DNA of 6,009 bases from Chloroflexota bacterium (GCA_022560365.1 JADFTG010000084.1:1-6009); one strand, 5' to 3'; shown: positions 1 to 5,980, counted from the first letter of the stretch. The notes: generated from the letters alone by a model not told the origin. Translations and numbers: made by a program.

Positions 1-231
1 GGTGCCGGGGCGCATGAGGTAAAAGCCGGCGACCAGGATTCCGCTGCACGCCAGCATCAGCAAAACTTCCGGCAGGCCCATGAAGAACGAGGCGCCGGAG
101 ATCAGCCACCATAGCAGAACGAAACACGCGTGCAGCGCAAAGATCCCGGTAAGGATGTTCTGGAGGTAGGTCTTCTGCGACACCCAATGGAACATATATC
201 GTGCGACACGCCCCTTAGTCCTCGTCGCCAT
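1..231 (-). CDS. Two-helix membrane protein, partial (runs off left edge)
   Basis: This open frame starts at an ATG (231-229) and stays open for 77 codons to the window edge, so its C-terminus is missing. The start has a Shine-Dalgarno GGAG at 244-241, nine bases upstream. The N-terminus is basic (MATRTKGRVARYMFHW). Two hydrophobic stretches follow, at about residues 26-46 (NILTGIFALHACFVLLWWLI) and 53-73 (LPEVLLMLACSGILVAGFYL). They are separated by a short loop, which looks like a membrane hairpin with a positive-inside N-terminus. I do not recognise the family. It lies 83 bases downstream of the methyltransferase on the same strand with no visible terminator between them, so co-transcription is plausible. 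An internal ATG at residue 13 is an alternative start, but it lacks a comparable ribosome binding site. Confidence 0.6.
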   Translation of the reverse strand, partial: MATRTKGRVARYMFHWVSQKTYLQNILTGIFALHACFVLLWWLISGASFFMGLPEVLLMLACSGILVAGFYLMRPGT

Positions 232-240
232 TGGGCTCGT

Positions 241-244
241 CTCC
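241..244 (-). promoter_or_regulatory. Shine-Dalgarno of the left-edge membrane protein
   Basis: GGAG on the minus strand lies nine bases before the ATG at 231. It supports this start over the internal ATG at residue 13 and is the main evidence, besides the two hydrophobic segments, that the edge frame is a real gene. Confidence 0.5.
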
Positions 245-314
245 GCAGTGATGGACACCACATGCACTCATCGTAGGAGAAGGCGATGCTGACCCCGCCC
301 TCCGTCGTGGTCGC

Positions 315-1187
315 CTACGGCGCGTGCCGCTCCGCCCAGAATGAGGTTATGTGCGCCCCCTTCCGGTAAAACGGTAGAACATCGGTCAAAGCTTTCGCGT
401 GGTTCAGTGCCATGTACCGCGCCGCCCACCGCACCTTGAACGCGCGATTGAAAAGGAGGAAAGCGTGCAGCACGGAGCCTTCGTTCCAGAAGTAGAGGCT
501 GTACTCGGTCCACTCGCGCCAATAGTTCGCGGGCAGCACGATGTCGTGCCAATGCACGACCGCGCCAATCGGAAGGCGCGGCACGATCTCGAGCATCTCG
601 TGCGTGACATCGCCGCCGATACGGCAAACGTGGCTGCTGTCGATAAATAAGATATCCGTTTCGTCGAATAGCCCAAGATCGACCTGCTGTACCGGCCGGA
701 TCAGCAAGCGGAGGTCTTCGCGTGCAGCCGCCGCCTTGAGGATCTCCGACGGGAGGGGCTCAACACAAACGAACTCAACCGGATCGCCTGCGGCGCGGTT
801 GCGCTTTATGGCTTCCAGGGCAATCAGGGTCGAGTGGCCGCCGCCGATCTCGACTATCCGTTTGGGGCGACGGTCGCGGATCATCGCATAGAGCGCGAAC
901 GCGTCTGCCCGAGACAGGCCGGGGTTGTCTTTCGGGGCGAATTCTTTGAGATAGCGCGCCAGCGTCTCTCGCAAGGAGGCCAGTTGACCGGCCTCGTTCA
1001 TCTCCACGCCGGTCGGCGAGAAGCGTCGCTCGTAGATGTCCTGGGGCAATTCATCGACACGCGGTATCGGCGAATAATAGTCGGCCGGAACAACATTCAG
1101 GTCGAGGTGTCGCTCAAAAAAGGGGAATAAGGCACGGGTCAGCTTGCGGGCGACGCGGGCTCGCAGGCTATATGGGTTCCTGACCAT
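315..1187 (-). CDS. Class I SAM-dependent methyltransferase, Methyltransf_24-like
   Basis: This is a predicted soluble 290-residue methyltransferase. The SAM-binding motif I is at about residues 111-121 (IVEIGGGHSTL). The acidic end of strand 2 is at 140-144 (VCVEP). Strand 4 is at 178-186 (DILFIDSSH), and a following GAVVHWHDI stretch is at 208-216. The order VEIGxGxST, FIDxxH, HDI is typical of the Methyltransf_24 family, often found in polysaccharide, glycan or secondary-metabolite loci. The methyl acceptor cannot be told from sequence. I chose the ATG at 1187-1185 because its A is also the last base of the upstream dehydrogenase stop (TGATG), a translational-coupling overlap, and there is no good Shine-Dalgarno. 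The open frame extends 20 codons further upstream, to 1247, but that part overlaps the dehydrogenase. G+C is visibly lower here than in the copA region, and codons richer in A/T occur (for example near 640-660 and 1070-1130). Confidence 0.85.
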   Translation of the reverse strand: MVRNPYSLRARVARKLTRALFPFFERHLDLNVVPADYYSPIPRVDELPQDIYERRFSPTGVEMNEAGQLASLRETLARYLKEFAPKDNPGLSRADAFALYAMIRDRRPKRIVEIGGGHSTLIALEAIKRNRAAGDPVEFVCVEPLPSEILKAAAAREDLRLLIRPVQQVDLGLFDETDILFIDSSHVCRIGGDVTHEMLEIVPRLPIGAVVHWHDIVLPANYWREWTEYSLYFWNEGSVLHAFLLFNRAFKVRWAARYMALNHAKALTDVLPFYRKGAHITSFWAERHAP

Positions 1188-1552
1188 CAGCGCCGGTTCC
1201 CGCCCAGAGCCTCGATCAGATTCTCGACGGCCTCGCGCTCCATGCACTCGCGCGATTCGCGGGTCAAAGTCGCAACGTGGGGCGTGAGAACCACGTTGGG
1301 CGCGTCGCAGAGAGGTCCGTCGTAGGGTTCGGCCGAGAAAACGTCCCGGGCGGCGCCGGCGAGATGACCGCTCTCCAGGGCCGCCACCAACGCGGCTTCG
1401 TCCACCAAGCCGCCGCGCGCCGCATTGATCAGGACGGCGTCCGGTTTCATCAGGGCCAGCCGTTCCGCGGACAGGATGTTCCGCGTCGATGCGTCCAGCG
1501 GCACGTGCAGGGTCACCACATCGGATTGGCGGAGCAACGACTCCAGGTCGGT
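1187..1552 (-). other. D-2-hydroxyacid dehydrogenase (PGDH-like) C-terminal fragment within the chimeric ORF
   Basis: The last 120 residues of the copA frame match the nucleotide-binding-domain half of the D-isomer 2-hydroxyacid dehydrogenase family (SerA/PGDH-like), NAD(P)-dependent enzymes that oxidise or reduce 2-hydroxyacids. The segment [16 protein letters not shown] is family-typical. The catalytic triad is visible as Arg637 in [14 protein letters not shown], Glu666 in DVFSAEP and His683 in LTPH. The Arg-Glu spacing is 29, the usual value for the family, while Glu-His at 17 is shorter than in classical PGDH. The substrate domain and the GxGxxG dinucleotide motif, which should lie upstream, are missing, so the fragment cannot be active alone. 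The C-terminus looks natural and its TGA overlaps the methyltransferase ATG, so this end belongs with the genes to its left. The exact enzyme and substrate cannot be assigned. Confidence 0.8.
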
Positions 1553-3325
1553 CGCCTCGACGCCGTGGCCGGGGATCGAGTCGAACGCCTCGGGCGCGGG
1601 CACGGAGAGGCCGCGCTCACGGGCGCCCCGGACGATCGCATCGCCCAGCGGGTGCTCAGAGTCGCGCTCGACAGCAGCGGCGAGGGCGAGGACTTCGTCG
1701 GAGGTGACGTCGGTGACCGACGGCTCGCCCTTCGTGAGCGTGCCGGTCTTGTCGAGGACGACGGTGCGGACGCGGGAGGTGGCCTCGACGGCGTCGGCGC
1801 CCTTGAAGAGGATGCCGAACTCGGCGCCTTTGCCGGTGCCGGCCATCATCGCCGCCGGCGTCGCCAGCCCGACAGCGCAGGGGCACGAGATGATAAGGAG
1901 GGTGACAGAGACGAGCAGAGCGAAGCCGAACACCTCGAGTTCGCTCAGCTCGTACGGCGTGAGGACGAGGCGCGTGGCTTCGTCGAAGAAGAGATCGTAG
2001 CCGGCGAAGAACCAGAAGAGGAAGACGCCCAGCGCCAGCACGTGCACGCCGAGGATGAAGTGGCCGGCGACGCGGTCCGCCAGCGCCTGGATGGGCGCCT
2101 TCGTCGTCTGCGCTTCCTCGACGAGGCGAATGATCTGCGCAATCGCAGTGTCGGCACCGACGCGGCTCGCCTCGAAGCGGAACGCGCCGGTCTTGTTGAG
2201 CGCGCCGGCGATCACGTTGTCGCCCTCGCGCTTCTCGACGGGGATGCTCTCGCCCGTGACGAGAGACTCGTCCACCGCCGAGTAGCCTGAGACGACGACG
2301 CCGTCGACGGGGATCGAGTCGCCGGGCCGGACGACGACGACGTCACCGACCTCGACCTCGTCCGCCGGTATCTCGACCTCTTCGCCTTCGCGAAGGACAG
2401 TCGCCCGGCGCGGACGCAGCTTCATCAGTTTGCGGATCGCCTCGGACGTGCGGCCTCGGGTGAGCGCTTCGAGGTAGCGGCCGAGCACGATGAAGGCGAT
2501 CAGGAGCGCAGCGGCCTCGAAGAAGATGGCCTTTTCGCCGCCGAAGCCGGCGTCGGGGAAGAACGTGTTGACGACGGCGATCCCGTAGGCGGCGCCGATG
2601 CCGGTGGCGTACAGCAGGTTCATGTCGGTGACGCCCCGGCGCAGGCCGTTCCACGAGTGGACGAAGAACTGGCGGCCCGGACCCAGCACGAGCGGCGTCG
2701 TCAGCGCGAAGAGCAGGTACTTGTTACCGAGCCAGTCCGGCAAGAAGCTGTCCAGCGGCTCAAACGACGAGAACGTGAAGAGCATCACTATGAGCCCAAG
2801 CGGCCAGGCGAGGAGCATGTTTCGCGTCTGGCGCTGGAGCTCCTCCTTACGCAGCTTTCGCTCGCGGTCGATGCCTTCTTCGCCTTCGCCGCGGTCTTCC
2901 ACCTCGTAGCCGAGGGCGCGGATCGTCTTCTTTATCTCGGCGGCCGAAACGGCAGAGTCGAGGAAGTCGACCGTCACGGTGTCCGTCGCGAAGTTGAAGG
3001 CAACGTCGCGCACGCCGGGCAGGCCACTCACGGCGGGGCCGATGACGTGCTCGCAGTGACCCGCTGTCATGCCTAGCACGAGGAGGCTGATCTTCGCGCC
3101 CGGAACCTCGTAGCCGATCTCCTCGACGCGCTCGACCATCGCCGGCAGATCACAGGCGGACGGGTCGTAAATGATGCCCGCCTTGCCGGCGCTGAGGTTG
3201 ACGGTCGCCGCCTCGACGCCGGGCAAGTCGTTGAGCGTCTTTTCGACTTTGCGCACGCAGGCGGCGCAGGTCATCCCCGCGACGGGGATCGATATCTCTT
3301 TGCGATCAGTAGTCGCTTCAGCCAT
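1187..3325 (-). CDS. copA: Chimeric ORF: copper P1B-ATPase (CopA) N-terminal 590 aa joined to dehydrogenase C-terminal 120 aa
   Basis: This single 712-residue frame encodes two unrelated proteins. Residues 1-591 are a P1B-type copper-exporting ATPase, which pumps Cu(I) out of the cytoplasm. A heavy-metal-associated (HMA) domain has GMTCAAC (CxxC at 20-23). A second HMA domain has GMTAGHC at 85-91, with the first Cys replaced by Ala. Membrane segments lie near 170-188, 202-220, 235-254, 266-284, 420-442 and 464-488. Also present are actuator TGES (357-360), membrane CPC metal site (481-483), phosphorylation DKTGT (Asp525), SEHPL (556-560) and GHGV (586-589). After Thr592 the sequence becomes a 2-hydroxyacid dehydrogenase. 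The P-domain GDGxNDxP motif and the last two membrane helices are absent, so this product should not pump copper. It starts six bases after the methyltransferase stop. A GAGGA at 3341-3337 lies 11 bases before the ATG, a slightly long spacing. It is probably copper-controlled with csoR. Confidence 0.85.
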   Translation of the reverse strand: MAEATTDRKEISIPVAGMTCAACVRKVEKTLNDLPGVEAATVNLSAGKAGIIYDPSACDLPAMVERVEEIGYEVPGAKISLLVLGMTAGHCEHVIGPAVSGLPGVRDVAFNFATDTVTVDFLDSAVSAAEIKKTIRALGYEVEDRGEGEEGIDRERKLRKEELQRQTRNMLLAWPLGLIVMLFTFSSFEPLDSFLPDWLGNKYLLFALTTPLVLGPGRQFFVHSWNGLRRGVTDMNLLYATGIGAAYGIAVVNTFFPDAGFGGEKAIFFEAAALLIAFIVLGRYLEALTRGRTSEAIRKLMKLRPRRATVLREGEEVEIPADEVEVGDVVVVRPGDSIPVDGVVVSGYSAVDESLVTGESIPVEKREGDNVIAGALNKTGAFRFEASRVGADTAIAQIIRLVEEAQTTKAPIQALADRVAGHFILGVHVLALGVFLFWFFAGYDLFFDEATRLVLTPYELSELEVFGFALLVSVTLLIISCPCAVGLATPAAMMAGTGKGAEFGILFKGADAVEATSRVRTVVLDKTGTLTKGEPSVTDVTSDEVLALAAAVERDSEHPLGDAIVRGARERGLSVPAPEAFDSIPGHGVEATDLESLLRQSDVVTLHVPLDASTRNILSAERLALMKPDAVLINAARGGLVDEAALVAALESGHLAGAARDVFSAEPYDGPLCDAPNVVLTPHVATLTRESRECMEREAVENLIEALGGNRR

Positions 3326-3331
3326 CGTCGT

Positions 3332-3976
3332 TTACGTCCTCGCGCGGATGAAGAGCGCCAGGGGGCTCTTCACGTCCAGTATCTCGACGTCCTCGAAGCC
3401 GGCTTCGCTGATGATCGAGCGCAGCTGCTCGGCGTAATCGTCCGGCAGGCGGTGGCCGATCAGGTGTGAGATGAAGCCGGCGATGCCCTTGCCGGGCTTG
3501 AGGTCGACCGCGACGAACCTGCCGCCGGGCTTCAGAACGCGCCGCACTTCGGCCAGGCCGCGCAGCTTCAGGTCGTCCGGCAGGTGGTGGATCATGAAAC
3601 TGCTCAGAGCAGCATCGAACTCACCGTCGGCGAACGGCAGGTCCTCGATCAGCGCGACCCGGAAGTCGATGTCGCGGCCCTTCTTCGCCGCCTTGCGCCG
3701 GGCGATCTTGACCATATCTGGAGAGGCGTCGATGCCGGCGGTGCGGCCTTCCGCGCCCACCCGGCGCGCAGCCCGCAGCGTCAGGTCGCCAGTGCCACAG
3801 CCGACGTCCAGCACCGCTTCGCCGGCCTTCAGTCGCGCGGCTTTCACGGTCGACTTGCGGATGCCAGACACCGAACCGAAGCTCACGAGCCAGGTGCAGA
3901 CGTCGTACAGCGGCGCCCACCAGGTGATGGTATCGCCCTCGGTCTCCAGAACGTTGTCGTGCGTGTGAGTCGTCAT
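3332..3976 (-). CDS. Class I SAM-dependent methyltransferase (UbiE/MenG-like fold) in the copper operon
   Basis: This complete 214-residue soluble methyltransferase has motif I VLDVGCGTGDL at 55-65, acidic motif II GIDASPDM at 81-88, a post-II segment ALIEDLPFADGEFDAA near 108-123, and LKPGGRF at 148-154. This order is typical of Methyltransf_11/UbiE-like enzymes. The substrate is unknown, and it lacks the paired-cysteine features expected of an ArsM arsenite methyltransferase (only Cys27 and Cys60 are visible). The N-terminus has an unusual MTTHTHDN start. The start is well supported: AGGAG at 3987-3983 lies six bases before the ATG and overlaps the csoR stop codon (TAGGAG). copA begins six bases after its stop. 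Its tight placement between a copper sensor and a copper pump implies co-transcription and a possible role in metal stress, but that is inference. A quinone or other small-molecule methylase carried in the operon is equally possible. Confidence 0.88.
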   Translation of the reverse strand: MTTHTHDNVLETEGDTITWWAPLYDVCTWLVSFGSVSGIRKSTVKAARLKAGEAVLDVGCGTGDLTLRAARRVGAEGRTAGIDASPDMVKIARRKAAKKGRDIDFRVALIEDLPFADGEFDAALSSFMIHHLPDDLKLRGLAEVRRVLKPGGRFVAVDLKPGKGIAGFISHLIGHRLPDDYAEQLRSIISEAGFEDVEILDVKSPLALFIRART

Positions 3977-3982
3977 GCGGTT

Positions 3983-3987
3983 CTCCT
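3983..3987 (-). promoter_or_regulatory. Shine-Dalgarno overlapping the csoR stop
   Basis: On the minus strand the sequence TAGGAGAACCGCATG merges the csoR stop (TAG, 3988-3986) with an AGGAG ribosome binding site for the methyltransferase. This fixes the downstream start at 3976 and suggests coupled translation of the two genes. Confidence 0.7.
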
Positions 3988-4252
3988 AGCGGTTCGCCAA
4001 CTCGTAGAGGTCAAGTAGTTCACTGATCACCTGGTCGTCGCGACCGTCCTTGATGCCTTCGACGACGCAGGTGTGGAGGTGGCCGTCGAGCATCAGCTTC
4101 TCCATCTTCTCAATGGCCCGGCGAACGGCGAACGTCTGCTTGAGGACGTCTACGCAGTACTTGTCATCCTCCACCATGCGCCGCACGCCCTGCAGGTGCC
4201 CTTCAATGAAGGCGAGCCGCTTGAGCACTTCCTGCTGCTTCTCTGGCTGCAT
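3986..4252 (-). CDS. csoR: CsoR-family copper-sensing transcriptional repressor
   Basis: This 88-residue all-helical repressor belongs to the CsoR/RcnR (DUF156) family. These tetrameric proteins bind operator DNA and release it on Cu(I) binding. The family start is clear in KRLAFIEGHLQGVRRM (11-26). The copper ligands of characterised CsoR are conserved with exact spacing: Cys33 (preceded by Tyr32), His58 and Cys62 (in GHLHTC). Glu78 corresponds to the second-shell Glu of the M. tuberculosis protein, which with Tyr32 favours copper over nickel, formaldehyde or persulfide sensing. I chose the ATG at 4252 because AGGAG at 4264-4260 sits seven bases upstream. The frame opens to 4360, but the extension gives an atypical N-terminus, and the ATG at 4273 would lie within the operator. 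A G/C-tract inverted repeat lies just upstream. The gene leads the csoR-methyltransferase-copA operon and probably represses it and itself. Confidence 0.93.
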   Translation of the reverse strand: MQPEKQQEVLKRLAFIEGHLQGVRRMVEDDKYCVDVLKQTFAVRRAIEKMEKLMLDGHLHTCVVEGIKDGRDDQVISELLDLYELANR

Positions 4253-4259
4253 ACACTCT

Positions 4260-4264
4260 CTCCT
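4260..4264 (-). promoter_or_regulatory. Shine-Dalgarno of csoR
   Basis: AGGAG on the minus strand, seven bases before the ATG at 4252. It decides the csoR start against the upstream in-frame ATG at 4273, which has no comparable site. Confidence 0.7.
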
Positions 4265-4273
4265 GTCATCCAT

Positions 4274-4290
4274 ACCCCCCGGGTGGGGGT
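4274..4290. promoter_or_regulatory. Putative CsoR operator (G/C-tract inverted repeat)
   Basis: The plus strand reads ACCCCC, a five-base spacer (CGGGT), then GGGGGT: a perfect six-base inverted repeat of G/C tracts ending in A/T. This is the general form of CsoR-family operators (C-tract/G-tract flanked by A/T). It lies 21 bases upstream of the csoR start and within the presumed promoter region, which fits autoregulation. A clear -35/-10 pair could not be assigned. TATGGAT (4274-4268, minus strand) is a possible -10 that would abut the repeat, but no convincing -35 lies 17 bases upstream. Confidence 0.65.
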
Positions 4291-4391
4291 TCTGCGCGCA
4301 GAGTAACACCCTCCCCACCCGCGAGAAGTGACGACGATCACAGAGCCGGCCGGAGAACATTCGCCCTTACGGCGCGCCTTGAGGCGACGGC

Positions 4392-5114
4392 CTAGGGCGC
4401 GACTGCGCCCAGCGCTTCGTTCGCGCCCGTCACCGACAGCCCCGGCGTGGGACCGCCCGAAGGCACGTAGATCAGGTCGCCGGTGACGGCTGCGCCCATG
4501 CCGTGACGAGACGTCGGCAGGGAAGGCATCACCAGCCAGACGCCGGACGCGGCGTCGTACGCTTCGTTCGCATCGAACGTGCCGTCGAGACCTTCGCCTC
4601 CCATCACGTAAACGGCGCCATCGAGCGCGGCGACGGCGTGGCCGCTGCGCGCGGTCGGCAGTGGCGCCAGCGCAGTCCACTCATCCGTCGCCGGGTCGTA
4701 TGCCTCGTTCGCATCCAGGTTGAGCCCGTAGTCGACCTCGATCCGCCCGCCGATAGCGTAGATGATGCCGTCGACGACGGCGACGCCGAGGTGATCCCTG
4801 ATCGTCGGCAAGGGAGCGGCGGCGGACCATTCGCCAGTCGCCGGCTCCCAGACATCGACCTCGGCGATGTTCAAGGGGGCGTCGACGGGGCCGGGCGTGG
4901 CGCCGCCGATCACGTAGACCTTGCCGCCGACCTCGGCCACGGCGTGCCCGCCGCGGATGCGCGGCATCTGCGCCACGTCTGCCCATTGATCGGTGGCGGG
5001 GTCGTACTCGAAGACCGTGCTCGTCGGCGAGCGGAAGGAGACGAGATAGCCGCCGAAGACGTAGAGCTTTCCTTCGTAGCCGATCGCCGCGGCGTGGTGA
5101 CGCGGCTCCGGCAG
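4392..5114 (-). other. Kelch-repeat beta-propeller protein, 5'-truncated
   Basis: From about residue 250 of the chimeric frame there are four full Kelch repeats and a closing partial one. Each has a conserved R-H-AA stretch, a hydrophobic strand ending in Gly-Gly (YVFGG, YVIGG, YAIGG, YVMGG, then YVPSGG) and a Tyr-Asp or Trp-Glu/P-A-T-x-x-W element (YDPATDQW, WEPATGEW, YDPATDEW). The final repeat ends ANEALGAVAP, a natural-looking C-terminus. Kelch propellers normally have six or seven blades, so at least one blade and any signal peptide are missing at the N-terminus, in keeping with a cut at about 5114. Bacterial proteins of this type are often exported, and their ligands are usually unknown. 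It lies 139 bases upstream of csoR on the same strand. It may share a genome with the copper operon, since G+C is similar, but that is not proven. Confidence 0.8.
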
Positions 5115-5861
5115 CCGCGCCGCCTCCCGGACCAGTTCGACCGCCCGTGTCGTGGCCCGGTCCAGGCGCGTCACCCCGGATTCGTCGCGCGCGTTCATCG
5201 ACGCCGAGCGATCGATGATGACCACCAGCCGCTCGCCCGCCGCCCATTGCCCGCCGACGCCCAGCGACCGGACATGGTCGAGCATCTGCGCATCGACCGC
5301 CTGGGCCGCTCGCCGCAGCGCCAGTTCGCGCAGCGCCGACAGGTTGGACTTGGAGAAGAAATGCGACAGCGCCCGCGTCGCTTCCTGCGGCAGATAGACC
5401 TTGCCCGCCTTCAACCGCTCGATCAGTTCGTCCGGAGGAATATCGACCACCTCGATCTCGGCGGCCTCCAGGATACGATCGGGCACCGTCTCGCGCACGC
5501 GGACGCGAGTGAAACTGGCGACAACGTCGTTCAGGCTCTCGATATGCTGGATATTGACCGTCGTGTAGACGTCGATCCCGGCATCGAGCAGCTCTTCCAC
5601 ATCCTGATAGCGTTTGGGATGGCGGCTGCCCGGCGCATTGGTGTGGGCCAGTTCATCGACCAAAGCGAGGCGGGGCGCGCGGGCGAGGACCGCATCCAAG
5701 TCCATCTCGTGCAGCGTCCGCCCCTCATAGGGGACGGCGCGGCGGGGCATGACCTCCTGGCCGCGTACCAGCGCCTCGGTCTCGACCCGGCCGTGCGTTT
5801 CCACGACCGCGACGACGACATCGACGCCGTCGCGGCGCCGCGCGGCCCCTTCGGACAGCAT
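4392..5861 (-). CDS. Chimeric ORF: KdpD fragment + VWA fragment + Kelch-repeat protein
   Basis: One 489-residue frame joins three unrelated pieces. Residues 1 to about 213 are the KdpD sensor N-terminal domain after its Walker A motif. Residues about 214-248 are a VWA-domain fragment. Residues about 250-489 are Kelch repeats ending at a TAG. No natural protein of this architecture is known to me. The first methionine (5861) is an internal residue of KdpD that only looks like a start because of a frameshift just upstream, so there is no genuine initiation signal. The product is unlikely to be a functional protein. The three pieces are described separately. Confidence 0.6.
   Translation of the reverse strand: MLSEGAARRRDGVDVVVAVVETHGRVETEALVRGQEVMPRRAVPYEGRTLHEMDLDAVLARAPRLALVDELAHTNAPGSRHPKRYQDVEELLDAGIDVYTTVNIQHIESLNDVVASFTRVRVRETVPDRILEAAEIEVVDIPPDELIERLKAGKVYLPQEATRALSHFFSKSNLSALRELALRRAAQAVDAQMLDHVRSLGVGGQWAAGERLVVIIDRSASMNARDESGVTRLDRATTRAVELVREAARLPEPRHHAAAIGYEGKLYVFGGYLVSFRSPTSTVFEYDPATDQWADVAQMPRIRGGHAVAEVGGKVYVIGGATPGPVDAPLNIAEVDVWEPATGEWSAAAPLPTIRDHLGVAVVDGIIYAIGGRIEVDYGLNLDANEAYDPATDEWTALAPLPTARSGHAVAALDGAVYVMGGEGLDGTFDANEAYDAASGVWLVMPSLPTSRHGMGAAVTGDLIYVPSGGPTPGLSVTGANEALGAVAP
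4552..4719 (-). repeat. Direct DNA repeat between Kelch blades (DANEAYD)
   Basis: Two nearly identical stretches of about 25 bases, near 4552-4576 and 4694-4719 on the plus strand, share the core CTCGTTCGCATC or CTTCGTTCGCATC. Both encode the DANEAYD segment of successive Kelch blades. They reflect tandem blade duplication and not a separate element, but such near-identical segments can confuse short-read assembly. Confidence 0.5.
5112..5225 (-). other. von Willebrand factor A (VWA) domain fragment
   Basis: Residues about 213-248 of the chimeric frame read VVIIDRSASM followed by NARDESGVTRLDRATTRAVE. This matches the first strand and helix of a VWA domain, with the metal-ion-dependent adhesion site DxSxS (Asp217, Ser219, Ser221) and the TRLDRA segment that often follows it in bacterial BatA/BatB-like or membrane VWA proteins. 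Only about 35 residues are present. The other MIDAS residues (a distal Thr and Asp) and the rest of the roughly 180-residue domain are absent. Neither KdpD nor Kelch families have such a segment here, so it appears to be a short third piece. Its boundaries are uncertain by about 10 residues on each side. Confidence 0.6.
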
Positions 5862-5980
5862 CTCGAACGTCTTGCCGACGCCGGGGCTGCCCCGAGAAAG
5901 ATTTTCAGGCGGCCGCGCCCTTCGCGCTCGGCGGCGCGTAACAGGGCATCGGGGTCAGGGCGCGGCTCGCCTGCCGTCAT
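5220..5980 (-). pseudogene. kdpD: kdpD, frameshifted and 3'-truncated potassium sensor kinase
   Basis: KdpD is the membrane sensor histidine kinase that, with KdpE, induces the KdpFABC potassium pump. The ATG at 5980 overlaps the kdpC stop (TGATG). The N-terminal domain begins with RPDPDALL and GRGRLKIFLGAAP. The frame then slips by one base inside the Walker A motif: GVGKTFEM continues in another frame at about 5882-5859. A missing G:C in the CCCCGGGC run expected there, near 5881-5883, would explain it. Downstream, family hallmarks resume: VVETHGR, RLALVDELAHTNAPGSRHPK (Walker B region), DVYTTVNIQHIESLND and KVYLPQEATRA. The match ends near GQWAAGERLVV, where the universal-stress-like domain should begin. 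About 640 residues are missing from a protein usually near 900, including the membrane helices and kinase core. The frameshift could be a sequencing error or a true mutation. Confidence 0.85.

Noticed and set aside
232..314. Gap between the methyltransferase stop and the left membrane gene, checked for a terminator, promoter or small RNA
   Set aside because: Apart from the GGAG ribosome binding site, no stem-loop with T-run and no convincing promoter was seen.
1188..1247. Methyltransferase start at 1247
   Set aside because: The 20 extra residues are Arg/Gly-rich, overlap the dehydrogenase coding end in another frame, and the TGATG overlap gives a better start at 1187.
1277..2290. Long plus-strand open frame of 337 codons opposite copA
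   Set aside because: It is antisense to a clearly conserved ATPase. Its translation is a low-complexity Arg/Gly/Ala/Glu-rich sequence with no family motif, as expected of a shadow frame in high G+C DNA.
4253..4360. N-terminal extension of CsoR up to an ATG at 4360
   Set aside because: The extension would translate the operator, is unlike CsoR-family N-termini, and ignores the strong AGGAG before the ATG at 4252.
4375..4386. Short hairpin CGCCT/AGGCG after the Kelch stop
   Set aside because: The stem is five bases with a two-base loop and no T-tract. This is expected by chance in G+C-rich DNA.
4395..4410. Perfect inverted repeat GGGCGC-GACT-GCGCCC at the end of the Kelch frame, considered as a terminator
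   Set aside because: It lies within the last codons before the stop and no T-run follows on the minus strand, so intrinsic termination is not supported.
4392..5861. A novel sensor protein combining potassium sensing, VWA and Kelch domains
   Set aside because: Each domain is cut at a non-domain boundary, the apparent start is an internal KdpD methionine created by a frameshift, and the true kdpD start lies upstream at 5980 next to kdpC.
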